From contig NC_134842.1 of assembly GCF_965363235.1 (NCBI RefSeq), forward strand, positions 35,238,505-35,302,504: a stretch of 64,000 bases of DNA, written 5' to 3'. Numbering within the stretch: position 1 is the first letter of the stretch; each line of letters begins with the position of its first letter. A model generated the notes under the pieces. It was given only the letters and a program-made list of their open reading frames with translations. It had not been told where the DNA came from and made no database searches. Of the stretch, positions 11,481 through 25,300 are shown in pieces. The stretch comes from Mytilus galloprovincialis (taxonomy: Eukaryota > Mollusca > Bivalvia > Mytilida > Mytilidae). The translations under genes were made by a program, and so were the position numbers.

Positions 11481-13007
11481 GTGTCACACACCATATCGAG
11501 TTGTATTGGAACGAATGGCTAGTTTTCGATGACACCCCCTCCCCCTTTTTCTGATATTACTGACTCTGTGCATGGCTAGATATGTTTTATGTTAGTTTGC
11601 TAATTAGAGGATATATGCAATCATGTTTTGAAATGAAACTGAATTAGATTCAGTAAGATAAGACCTTCTCATAATTTCTATGAAGGTAAACATGCAGATA
11701 ATCTGATAAATAATTTGAATGTGTTTGTTTATATTATGATTCTTCGTTAATTTAACTGTAAAATAGACTTACGCTTATATCAAGAGGTTTATACAGAAAA
11801 GTCTTCTATCTTCTTTATATTCCTTAGACGCAGTTGTTCACTATTTGTTCATCAGTCTGGTGCGATAATTTCTCGGGGATGATTTTCAAATTTTTCTAAA
11901 CGGATGTTAAAAAGAGGTGTGCGTGCTTGCGTGCGCATCCAAATGTAAATATTCGGAACTCCAGTTGAAAAACCGCGAAAATTTAAAAACTTCTCAATTA
12001 TTATGTCTATTATGATTACATTGTACATCGATGATATTTTAAGTTTATATATTAAATATCAATCGGTAAAAATAATTAAATAAATATACCGAATAATTTC
12101 ACCTATTTATTTAATTGAATGAAAGCAATTAAAAAAAATCGATTTGATTTAAAAAATATAAACTAAGAATATATCATATCTATACAGATATACATATAAT
12201 TAAAATAGCATGAACAGGTTTTTGAGATCTCCCAAAATATAGATAATTAATAAACCAAAATTAGATCTTCTTAATAATTGGTTAGAATTGATTTTTTTTA
12301 AAGATACTTAAAAAAATAAACACAAAACAAAATTAATTTGAAAAAGCCGATTTGTTATTGTGATGTCTCCTGACCACTTGTTCTTGTCCAAAACTCCTTT
12401 CCATGCATAAACAATGCAATTGCGGTCTACCCCCTTCTTTTGTGGGAAAAAATGATTGATTATTTAGGGATCATGGAAGCATGACAGGAGGAAACCCCTC
12501 ACGCTTATCATATGGCAGTCAGTGGACCCCCTTATAAGTATTATAAATTCTAGATTAGACACTTATTATCCAATCGTTTATAATACTGCAGCACTGCTCC
12601 TTGTTCGATCTGCTCATCCAATATATCTGTACCCTTCAATTTTGACAATAAGATTTTTCTGTCTCGATTGACTGACGTTAACCCAACGTTGAATTAACGT
12701 TGTTGTTTAAACGTTGATTTTAACGACGTAAATTCAACGTTGAAACAACGTTGTGAATTCAACGTTGAATACCATGACGTTAGATCAACGTTGAATTTAG
12801 GTCGATCAACGTCACGACCATATTTCAACCAAATTTCAACGTTGTCACAACGTTGAGTGCCCACTGGGAAAATATGACATATGGCAATTCAGGTGAATGA
12901 ATTCTGAAGCAAACCACCAATGATTCAATGCAAAATTCCTTAATAGACAACACATCAAGACAATAAATATTATTCCCATGAAATAATGTTTTCTTTTATG
13001 ATTTCAG

Positions 13008-13152
13008 ATATTTAATCCTCATAATAGCCAGTTATTGTACAGTTTACAAGACGAAGACACATTAAAACATCACCTTCCAGTCACACAAATCAGATTTCGC
13101 ATATTTTCTAGTTTAGAAAAAGAAGAATATTCTCATATCTTAGTAGCTTCAT
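13008..13152 (+). CDS. WD40 gene, first visible exon
   Basis: Acceptor TTATGATTTCAG, donor GTAAGTAT. Reads IFNPHNSQLLYSLQDEDT and later RFRIFSSLEKEEYSHILVAS. The split codon T|AT joins exon 2 as ...LVASYASGHVKIW, a canonical WD40 strand order. The exon starts in phase 0, so at least one upstream coding exon or a different start must exist. Confidence 0.75.
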
Positions 13153-16100
13153 GTAAGTATATCTTAATTTATTTTGTGATGATGCAAGAGCCTCAATAGA
13201 TCTATACTTACTGCAAATATATCTGTTACATGTAAAGTGTTTAAAAATTGAGGGAGACTTGTGTTTGTATGGCAATAAAGATAAAATATACAATTTCCAG
13301 TTTTCCTAAGAATCAGTTGTGTCAAAATATGAAAAATCTTAAAAACTCAACTACATTGTATTAGCTGCATTTTTTCAAGTTAAGCGTATCTGATAGCATC
13401 CATGGATCACCATGGTCAACTCATAAATTTTTCAGCGGTTAAAATAGCTAATTTAAAACAGTTCTCCTGTCTTGAAAATTTTTCTGTGGAGATCCCTTGT
13501 ATCAATGTTCAAACAGTTAAAGCTATATTGATTTGACTAATTTTGCACCAAGATATTTGGTCTCATTAAACTCATTGTAAAACCAATGTACCAAAAATAT
13601 TTTTAAATGACTGTATGAACAGTTATGTTTAAAGATGTTTTGTAGAATTACAGTATCGATGTTTATAACCTGATCAAATCTTATTGATAAATCTTTGAAT
13701 TAATTTGATTCGAACTATAGAGATAATTACAAGGTCAGTTTAACGATTCATCAAGGTCAATGTTAAAACACAAATGCAACAAAGGTTTGAAGCAGTTGTA
13801 ATCCTGGTGTCAAGTTAATGAAAAATTAAGGAATTATGAAAAGGAATGCAACTGTCATACTTAAGATTTTGTCTGAAAAATTGAATTTAAGTTGCAGTAG
13901 AGTTTACTGAGTACAAGAACTGGGAGTATCTTGCAGGTTATCATAAAATTGAGAATGGAAATGGGGAATGTGTCAAAGAGACAACAACCCGACCATAGAA
14001 AAAACAACAGCAGAAGGTCACAAACAGGTCTTCAATGTAGCGAAAAATTCCCGCACCCGGAGCCGTCCTTCAGCTGGCCCCTTAACAAATATATACTACT
14101 AGTTCAGTGATAATGAACGCCATACTAATTTCTAAATTGTACACAAGAAACTAAAATTAAAATAATACAAGACTAACAAAGGCTAGAGGCTCCTGACTTG
14201 GGACAGGCGGAAAAATGCGGCGTGGTTGAACATGTTTATGAGATCTCAACCCTCCCCTATACCTCTAGCCAATGTAGAAAAGTAAACGCATAACAATACG
14301 CACATTTAAAATTCAGTTCAAGAGAATTTCGAGTCTGATGTCAGAAGATGTAACCAAAGAAAATAAACAAAATGACAATGATACATAAATAACAACAGAC
14401 TACTAGCAGTTAACTGACATGCAGCTCCAGACTTCAATTAAACTTATTGAAATATTATGATTTCATCATATGAATATCAGGTACAATCCTTCCCGTTAGG
14501 GTTTAGTATCATACCATTATAACATATATGAGAAGAACATAACCCGTGTCATGCCAACAACTGTTTTTTGAATAAAGGTGTTTAGTTCCGATGCAAAGAC
14601 CCTATAAATGAATCAATATTAACGCCAAAATATTAATGACCTCACAACAGTATCGTAAAGTTCTATAGCCCTTCTTGATAAGTCTATTTAAAGGTTTTTG
14701 TTAGTTTCTGAGGTGAATACTGACATTTTTGTGCTTTACCAGTGTAAAGAATATTTCCATAAAAAATTGGATGTGAAATACTTGAACATATAAGAAGTCT
14801 GCATGTTGAGCTATATTTACGAATGATGTCCTTATACCGATGATGAAATTTAGTAAATGTTTTGACTAGTTTGTGATATCGAAAAGTCATGGTTATCATT
14901 GATTAATTGGTTGGAATTATAGTCACATCTAGCACATATGTACCGTCCTGCAATCTATCGATACCTATATTTTGGCATTGCATAAGGGCATGTTTTTATG
15001 CCCCACCTATGATAGTAGAGGGGCATTGTGTTTTCTGGTCTGTGCGTTCGTCCATCAGTGTTTGTCTGTTCCGCATCAGGTTAAAGTTTTTGGTCAAGGT
15101 AGGTTTTGATGATGTTGAAGTCCAATCAACTTGAATCTTAGTATGCATATATATATGCACTATTATATGATCCTTCTAATTTTAATGCCTAAATAGTTTT
15201 TACCCCAATTTCACGGTCCATTGAACAAAGAAAATGATCGTGCAAGTTGGGCATCAGTGTACTATGGACACATTCTTATTTCTCAGACTGTTAACGAATG
15301 ACAACTTTACACTTACTACCTAAGATGCGCACTGATTGATATTTTATTTAAAAAAAAGAAAAATAAACTATTTATATCTATGAAATATTGGTTTTGCTCT
15401 TTATTGAAGGTCGTTTAGTGACCTATGGTTGTTCATTTTTTATGTTATTTGGCCTCTGGTTGAAAGTTGTATCAATGGCAATCACTTTACATCTTCTTAT
15501 TTGGTTTGTATACTTAACCCACTTTGCCACTGTGGCCCTCTTATCATACAAAATTCTGTTTGGCCTAACATTACATGGACAGTATTTTCTACGTCTAGTC
15601 AAAGCTGTGAATATGCTAATGCAATCTTGTACTAACTAACTTAAGGTGGTACCCAACACCTTCACTAAAATTAATTTGGCTCGTTTAATTTTCATAAAAT
15701 TTTGACAAAGTATTTACTTCGACCCTTTGACAAAAATATAAAAATTTTAAAAAATTTAAACCACTGTTTTATTAGAAAAATTATACTGGTTATATAGCAG
15801 TTTGACCAACACTTATTTTGATCACTGAGAAGCTTAATATACCCTTAAAACACAAAGTAATTTAAACTTTTAGCTGAATTTACAGAGTTATCTCCCTGTA
15901 CCGTGTTAGGTGCCACCTTAAATTAAAAGTAATTACAGTCCAGTTCCAATAGCCATGCAAGTAGTTGAAAAAATCATAATACATGTAGTGAGATAATAAC
16001 AATTCTGTCCACTTGATGATAAAAATTATTGGCGACATCATTGTTTTGGACTTTGTCCAAATTTTACAAATATATATATATAATATAACTCAAGATTTAT

Positions 16101-19100
16101 CCAAATAAAACTGTATAGAACGTGGCCATCAAGGAGGCAATTTGTACTTTCATGTTTTGAATGTTTGTTTATCTAGACTTAACATCCAAGTACAAAAACA
16201 TATTAAAACTGAAATGCATTTTTCAAAGGCAATAGAAAACTAAAAATACTTAACCAATTATCTAGTGTTATCATTGAAGTGTCATTAAAGTTATATATAT
16301 ATTGATTTGACATCTACTTATTTTCCTGCGTAAATACCACACAGATAAACAGCTATTTATTGAATCCAATTCCTAAAGCTGGCCAATCTTGAATCGACTT
16401 GATCGACTTTGATCGTTTAAAGTTTTATCACAAATAAACAATCCATTTGTTTCTTTTGTAGGCCTGTCTTGTAACAGGAAATTATACAGTTTAATTAAAT
16501 GGTTATGATCTGTTATCTAGATTAATTTGTCATGAACAAATTAAATCATTAATTATTGATAAATGTTTTTGTAACTTTATTACATTTATAGTTAAGTCCA
16601 TTCCTTAAAAACTCATAAAACTTTTGAGCACGATTATCATTGTACTCAGACTCTAAAATCAACCAATCAAAATACTGAAATTGTTTTTTGAGTACAAAAT
16701 AAAGTTTTATGAACAAGAGCACATCGCTTGGGGTCATAAAACTTTCAAGCACATTTATCATTCTCAGGGTCTGAAATCTACCAATTAAAATAATTAAAAT
16801 TGGTCTTTGAGTAAAAATTTGATGTGACTGGAAACACAAGAAATTATAAAACTCTGTGAGAAGTCTACATAAAACTATTTCTTGACATTGATATTTATTG
16901 TTACTAAAATGAGGGATTTTTGTTGTACATTGCACAGATTTTTTCAGCCATGTTTATTATGCTATCATTGATGTGAATGAATGTTTTTAACAATTCCCAT
17001 CAATTAAAACCACATTAAATGATATGTAACATGTAAATTTTGTCATGCCTGGATTTGCATATTTTACATTACAATTCTTTATTCTTATGTTATACAATCA
17101 CATGAATGATATTATATTGCAAAATGCATTAGAGTTAAAAAGTTTGGTTATTATTCGGTATAAATATTACAAATATTAATATCATAAAGTTTTTAAAGGT
17201 TATATCAATATTCAAGTTTTGAATTAACAGTGCTTTTGAAGAATTTTCAACATTTTGATCTTTTTACTGATGATTATGATTTGAAATCAATTTGAATACA
17301 TCAATTCAAATATATAAATTTTTCAAAGAGGACATTTATAGTTATGAAAGAAGACAGTATGAAAATAAATGTTGAAATAAATTAATGATGCATAAATTAC
17401 TGATGCATTTTTAATTGTCAAGTTCTTAAAATAATGACAATATCATTTAGGAATTTTGGTCCTCAATGCTCTTCAACTTCGTACTTTATTTGGCCTTTTT
17501 AACCTTTTTGGATTCGAGCGTTACTGATGAGTCTTTTGTAGACGAAACGCGCGTCTGGCGTATTTACTAAATTTAGTCCTGGTATCTATGATGAGTTTAA
17601 TTACATGTATTATCATGCATAATTGTTTTACCAAATGCCTGATTGTATTTTAAAGTCTATATTTGTTTGACTCTTATTCAAATGCATGTATGCATACAGT
17701 GGTAAGGTATTGCCATCAATAGTTGCCAATGGTCATCTGTATATTTTTCACATTTGATTGTTTATTCTGGCTTTGGTTTCCTATTTTGTTTTTTTGTAGA
17801 CTAATATTGTGTCTTATAGTTGTTTTGATTTTTTTTGCCAAGGCATTGTCACATTGTTTCCAACTTTGAGTTTCCCTATCCCTTTGGTTATCTTTAGAGA
17901 TGTAATTGTGTCCTTTGAGTGATTTAGGTTACTAAAAGCCTCTAGTTGTAGTCGTTTGGCATCTCTATATCTGTAGTAGTCACAAGTAGGGCCATAAAAA
18001 AAATGTTAGCCCTTTAATAATATAATTAACCCTACTAACCTAGAAAAAAGAGCTGTTTATCCAAATATCTTATTGTTCTGATTTGAAATTTTTTTTTTTT
18101 CTTCCTTTGGGTGTTGTTTGAGCAAACCAAAATATCTTTAAGTGTGGCTTAGTCTAATTGTGTTTAACTTCCTATATGTCAATTAATCTCTTGTAGAGTC
18201 TCAGTTGTCTCATTAGCAATCATACCACATTTTCTCATGTTTACAAACATATAAGAACCATTTTTTTTTTTATGAACTTCTTTGATGCAATTGATTTCTT
18301 TTAACAGATGCATCAGGCCATGTAAAGATTTGGCATTACACATCAGGGAAATGTTTACATACCATAAATGAAGTTAGAACTACACTAAATGTGGCATTAA
18401 ACCCAGAGGGAACCAAGTTCATAACCACTGGCGATACAACAGAAATTAATATATATGATGAAGAAACAAAGAAAAAACTAAATACATTAGAACCAAGGTA
18501 AATATATGTTTTAGTTAATTCCATCAACTCCAAACTCTATACAAATAAAAAAAATCTAAAATTTAGAAGAGGGTGGTAAAGGGGGGTGCTTGCACGAAAA
18601 AAATGTGAAATAAGACATTATTTCACGTTGAACGTGAAATAATTTCTGTAATGAACGTTGCACGAAAAATAAATACTTTTATTTGAACCTTTTGTGACTG
18701 AGTCACTGTCTTCTTGTATATTTAACTCTTTGTTTTACTTGATATTCCCGATTTAGTATACACATTTATGATATAATTGGTTTACGACTTTTAAAAAAGT
18801 ATTTCTTGACGATCCCTGCCAAGTGTTTGAATTTTATTTCAAAAATACCGAGCACGCAAAATAAGACTTTGAAAATCACGATGCACGTAAAATTAAATAA
18901 GCAGAACACGTTGAACGAGGTACCCGTCTTGCACGAATGAACGTCAAATAAAAAAGTAAAAACACGTTGAACGCGAAATTAAAAACGGCGATCACATTGC
19001 ACGAAAATAACCCTTTACCACCCTCTTAGAATAGTTATATGCCAATTACATGTATGCTATGGCAAGCTTAATGTTTGGGGGTAAAACACTTTCAATGTCA

Positions 19101-19264
19101 AATATAATAATTGTCAAAGTCATGAATTTCTGTAAGTAAGATTGGTTAGTTAAACAAGTTTTGAAAGTACCAGAATGACATTGAGGGGACAGCATTTCTA
19201 AGTCCTATAAATATATATATATATAGGCATGCTTGAATGTAGGGTTGTCACTGACTCAGGCGTA

Positions 19265-19359
<95 letters not shown>

Positions 19360-22300
19360 CGAGTCTAATATATATATGTTTATACTGCACTCGTTCTATT
19401 TGAGCAGTCAAAATGCGTTGACTGTATATTTCTATGTCATATACAGTCACTGACCCGATATCACTTTTCCTCATGAATATTTAAATAGAAATTGCCGAAA
19501 TAATATTGAATTATTCATACGACCTCTTCAACCTGTTCTTGTTTCAAATGCATACAACGATGCGTGGAACGACTCAACATTGTTTCTTTTGCAATTATTG
19601 GAAAACATATTTAATTTGTTAATATTTTTTTATTGCAACTTATAAATCATTATGTTTTATGCTTATGGTTGATATTTAAGTCTATACTCAAATGATTTCG
19701 TTCATCATCCAGTGTTGGTTTCAACAGGTAAATGTAAATTTCATTGTGTTGTATATTTCTCCGCAAGCATGATGTGAGGCCTTTTTAAAGGGTATTTCCC
19801 CCAATATTTAAATCAAATAAATAACCTTAACACATTAAACAACAGTTGAAAATGTTTTTTTTAGATTGCAGTATAAAGACAATAATAGTGCATTGACTTG
19901 ACATTAACAACAATATAAGGATTCGGCCCGAAACGAGGAAATAGCTCAGCATAGCCTCGCATTTCCCCGTTTCTAAGCTTCATCCTTATATCGTTGATAT
20001 GTCAAGTCAATGCACTATTACTGTCTATATAAAAAGTTTCCCTAAAATATTACATGAATGCTAATGTATATCAAGTGAATATATCTCAATACATCTTGTA
20101 ACATATTTAGGGTTGAAAAATCTCTATGCCAATTCTGTAACTGTTTGCAAATTTAGTGGTATGAAAAATCTACAACACAGACCAAAGTTCATCTATTATT
20201 TTGTGTTCTTACTGAGTCAACATCTTATACATGTACACGTACACGAGGACTTGAAAAGGTCGATTTCTACTGACGCAGCTCACATGATAACTTGAAAAGG
20301 CTTAGAATATTTCAAAGATTTGTAAGAAGCAAAGAAATAAATGATATACTTTTCTTCAGATTTAATATTTCAATCATTTGATCTAACATTGTCTAAGTAA
20401 AAAAAAGAATTACAGTGTCCAGAACATGTTTTGTTCCTCACATACAAATTAAATCTGTTAAACGCTGTGTTTATTTTCTATTACAGTGATAATCGAAATA
20501 AAATGGATGGTCATCATTTTAGAGTATTTGCAGCTATATATCATCCAGAAATACCTCATGTCTTCCTAACAGGTGGCTGGGATAATACAGTTCATGTATG
20601 TATAAATTAGTGCAAGGGAAAGGATGGCAGTCTACTTGGGTTAGAATGGTAGTGTCAGTTTTGAAAAATGTGTCCTTTCATATTTTGTTGATGGGACAGT
20701 ACAACTTTACATAGGGGATAGGATAACACATTTCTTCTGTCTTCCATTTAAAGAAATAATCTACAAAAAATATGGCATTCTCTGACAGTTTTTGGAGAAA
20801 AGACAAAAGCCATTTAGAAAGAATACAACCTGTTATATATACCATTAATCTACTCCTTGACCTTTATTACTAAGAATGGATGTAATACAGCATGTTATTT
20901 CCTTCTTTTTTTTTTAAATTGTTTTATTCAGCTGAAATTTATCCTGTTTGTGTTGATGCTTATGGCCCCCTAAGTAGATTTCATGAAAATAAGTTTAATT
21001 CTTCTCTTGAAAAAGGATTGAAAATATATGTTGATATGACTAGCTAATATTATCTACTTATTTTTTTCAGTACTGGGATGACAGACAGCCACATTCCATC
21101 AGGTTAGTATATGACAGATAGTCACTATTCACAGTATAATATAAAACAGTATGATAAATAGATTAAACTTTTACATAAGAATTGCCACTCAAGAAGAATC
21201 ACTAAATAAAGAAAAACAAAGACTAATTCAAGATAAAACACCAGAAAAAGGCAGCCTAACATTACGACTTAAATGTCCTTTATAAAGGAAAATTGAAAAA
21301 AAAGAATTAAACTTCAAGACATTATAAAAAAATTAAGATGATGTTGTATGAATGCCAATGGGAGAACTCTCCACAAGAGACCAATTTAATGGAACAGAAA
21401 TTAGCAACTACAGGTCACATTCGCCCTCAAACAATGAAGAAAATCAGTCTGCTATAAAATTGCTGAAATGACAAATGTAAAACTATAAAAATGAGAAAAC
21501 TAACGGCCTGATTTATGTACAAAATACTGAACGAAAAACAAATATGTAACACAGCAACAAACAACAACCACTGAATTACAAGCTCCTGACTTGGGACAGG
21601 CACATACAGAATTAGGTTTGGAGGTGCATCAATCACGTATGGCAAAGAAGTGTTCATTATTTCAGTTAATAATGGGACAAAATAGTCCAGATAAATTGTT
21701 TATTGCACTTATAATAAATTTCATGTATGTTTTACAGATATCTACATGGTCCACATATCTGTGGTGATGCCTTAGACATAGACCCCTATAATAATCACAT
21801 ACTCATGGGTCCATATATTATATTTTACAGATACCTACATGGTCCACATATCTGTGGTGATGCCTTAGACATAGACCCCTATAACAATCACATACTCATG
21901 GGTCCATATATATTATATATTACAGATACCTACATGGTCCACATATCTGTGGTGATGCCTTAGACATAGACCCCTATAACAATCACATACTCATGGGTCC
22001 ATATATTATATTTTACAGATACCTACATGGTCCACATATCTGTGGTGATGCCTTAGACATAGACCCCTATAACAATCACATACTCATGGGTCCATATATT
22101 ATATTTTACAGATACCTACATGGTCCACATATCTGTGGTGATGCCTTAGACATAGACCCCTATAACAATCACATACTCATGGGTCCATATATTATATTTT
22201 ACAGATACCTACATGGTCCACATATCTGTGGTGATGCCTTAGACATAGACCCCTATAACAATCACATACTCATGGGTCCATATATTATATTTTACAGATA

Positions 22301-25300
22301 CCTACATGGTCCACATATCTGTGGTGATGCCTTAGACATAGACCCCTATAACAATCACATACTCATGGGTCCATATATATTATATATTACAGATACCTAC
22401 ATGGTCCACATATCTGTGGTGATGCCTTAGACATAGACCCTTATAACAATCACATACTCATGGGTCCATATATTATATTTTACAGATACCTACATGGTCC
22501 ACATATCTGTGGTGATGCCTTAGACATAGACCCTTATAATAATCACATACTCATGGGTCTATATATTATATTTTACAGATACCTACATGGTCCACATATC
22601 TGTGGTGATGCCTTAGACATAGACCCCTATAACAATCACATACTCATGGGTCCATATATTATATTTTACAGATACCTACATGGTCCACATATCTGTGGTG
22701 ATGCCTTAGACATAGACCCCTATAACAATCACATATTCATGGGTCCATATATTATATTTTACAGATACCTACATGGTCCACATATCTGTGGTGATGCCTT
22801 AGACATAGACCCCTATAACAATCACATACTCATGGGTCCATATATATTATATATTACAGATACCTACATGGTCCACATATCTGTGGTGATGCCTTAGACA
22901 TAGACCCCTATAACAATCACATTCTCATGGGTCCATACATTATATTTTACAGATACCTACATGGTCCACATATCTGTGGAGATGCCTTAGACATAGACCC
23001 TTATAACAATCACATTCTCACTGGTTCATGGAGGAAGAAAGATGTCTTACAGGTAAAATGTCAAGGCTTACATAATAAATGCAATGAAATTATTATATAT
23101 GCTTTACTTTGTATGCATAGAAGAAATGCTATGTCCTTGTTAACAAATACTCAGATTAATTTAAAAATAGGTAATAAGATAGACCTTTTATATTTAATTC
23201 AAAAGTAACGTGTATTCATCCTGGTTGTGTCTTTCATTTACATTTAGGTATTTGACATTTTAAATGCTATAAGATGTACTTGAAAGACATGCTTATGTGT
23301 GTATGAAATGATTAACAATACTGTACATTAATAAAACTATCAAACAAATGCTCCCAGATAATTGTAAACTGTACTTCTGGAAACTGGAACCAGCTTGGTC
23401 AGAATCCTGTTTAGAAACTTACAAAATAAAGTATAATGTAAAATACAATTTTTCCAATATTCATGATAATATGTATCCAAGAAATAAAATAATGCAATCC
23501 CAGTAATTTTACAAAAGATCACATCAAATTTTATGTTTTCTTTTCTTGCATAATGTTTTGAAAACTGCATAGATAAAATAAACATAAATGTTTTATGTAA
23601 TACAATATATTTTCATTCCAGATTTGGGATTTTTCATCAGCAGAGAAAATAAAAGATGTGCCACCAGATCCTATGGGTCATACACAGGTTTGTAATGACA
23701 TGATATTACTTTTCCATTGATGATGATTTTTAAAATGTGTGTAGTAATGTATACAAGTTTGACTTTTCATTTTTTTTCTGTAAAAAAAAACCCCAACTTA
23801 TGATAAGATTTTACTGGCCATATAATAATGGCATATTGAAAAAACCGATAACCTTCATTAAGTTTACTTGAGACCAGAAGTTTTTAGAGACAAAAGTATG
23901 AAACAGAGAGCAAAAAAAAAAAAACACACACACACAGCCTAAACAAAACAGGCAAACCACAAAAAACAGCTAAACTAGTCTACCACATTTGATTGGTTGA
24001 GTAAGGCCGTGTTAACACCAAACACCATGTACAGTAAACATGTTTGCAATTAGTTTAGTGTAATGTACACTGGTTTCACATTAAATTTGCTCACATCTAT
24101 ACATCTTGTTTATCTACCTGTACATAAGATTTGTTCACACTTGTAAACTATATGCCATTTTAATGTTTGTTACGTAGAACTGAATGCATTTTTTTCTAGC
24201 ATATAGGGAACGATCATTTGACTTCAAAAAGGGGGGATGGATTTTTCCTTGAAAAATATTCTGATCCCCTATATGATAAAAAAAAATGAAAAATTCTGGT
24301 CATATAGATGATAGAAAATCATTCTGAATCCAGAGTTTCCCCATACGTAATAGTGTTAAATATTGAAAAAAAAATATCTGATTGCCAGCATTGAAAAAAA
24401 CTGAATAAAATAGTCCGCGTGAAATAAATTCTGACTCGAAAAAAAAATACTCCACCCCCCTTTTTGAAGTTAAGTGGTTACTCCTTCATGAAACTTTGAA
24501 GTTAAGTTGTTGCTCCTTTATGAAAGTCATTTTGGATGATTTGCAATAGTTTAAAGGTACTTAAGATGTCTCGATTACCCATTAGAAAACGTAGGCTGCA
24601 GCAGTGTGCTTACAGACGAAGAAAAAGGATTGAGATGTTAAGGATCACTGCATTTCTATCTTTTCAGTTTGTTTCAAATTGTATTTCTTCAGAGTATTAG
24701 GCAAAGGGAGTGGTAATGTTGTGTTATTTTTTTATTATTTCAAAGTGCATTTTCACGGATCTGAGATACTAGACAAACAAAATGAATTGTTGTGTGAGTA
24801 AAGACCAGTGACAAATATTTCTGTGTACGTACAGTTGATTCGGGAAGACCTTTTCAAATGAATTATGTGTTCAACAGTGATGATGTTTTGAGTCTTGATA
24901 AGGGGTTAAAAAAGCTATGTAAAGGTTTTTTTTTTAAAAACAAATGAATATATCAAGTGTAGACAAATATTTCTGTAAAAATCTTTATTAGTAATTGTTA
25001 TAAATATCAGTTTTATTAAAATATCGTTTCTTCCTTAAATATACATGTTAATATTAATGTTCTAAATGCCTAGTTTTGTGTACACTTAACCTACACAAGG
25101 CTTACATTGACTATCGACTGCATGTAGATAAAACATGATTTAAACTACATGTAAACATTGAGTTTTATCAATGGAAACGTAACTGTGTTTAGTTTATGTG
25201 TGAGTTACACTAACACAACACCGAGGTTAGGTCAATATGAACATGACCTAACAGTCTTTCCTTTAGTGTAATGGCACGATTTTGTGAACTTTCATTTAAC

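Larger units (their letters stand above)
9920..12868. mobile_element. 2.95-kb DNA transposon with CCCAG terminal inverted repeats
   Basis: The left end reads CCCAGCAGGCACAAAACGTTG (from 9,920). The right end, reverse-complemented, reads CCCAGTGGGCACTCAACGTTG (to 12,868): an inverted pair with a few mismatches. Both subterminal zones (9,940-10,200 and 12,675-12,855) are packed with the palindromic word AACGTT in TTCAACGTTG-like repeats, plus GTTGAAATCAGGTC repeats on the left. The interior (10,200-12,670) is AT-rich with no long transposase frame. A perfect hairpin lies at 11,444-11,480, and a possible relic exon on the minus strand at 11,020-11,122. Superfamily not assigned; flush target duplication not seen. 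Confidence 0.65.

Noticed and set aside
16549..16935. 128-codon minus-strand open frame
   Set aside because: It spans two diverged 122-bp tandem repeats and is internally repetitive; no domain, no splice context.
19229..19453. 74-codon frame with an IYIYIY run
   Set aside because: Produced by the (TA)n microsatellite.
21727..22897. Repeated 145-codon frames (MGPYIIFYRYLHGPH period) as a repeat protein
   Set aside because: They read through intron-derived acceptor sequence and end wherever a 95-bp step shifts the frame; better explained as tandem duplication of an intron-exon junction.
24003..25250. A larger transposon suggested by GTGTTAACACC-like and GTGTTGTGTTAG-like words at the two ends
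   Set aside because: The ends do not form a convincing inverted repeat and no target duplication is visible.
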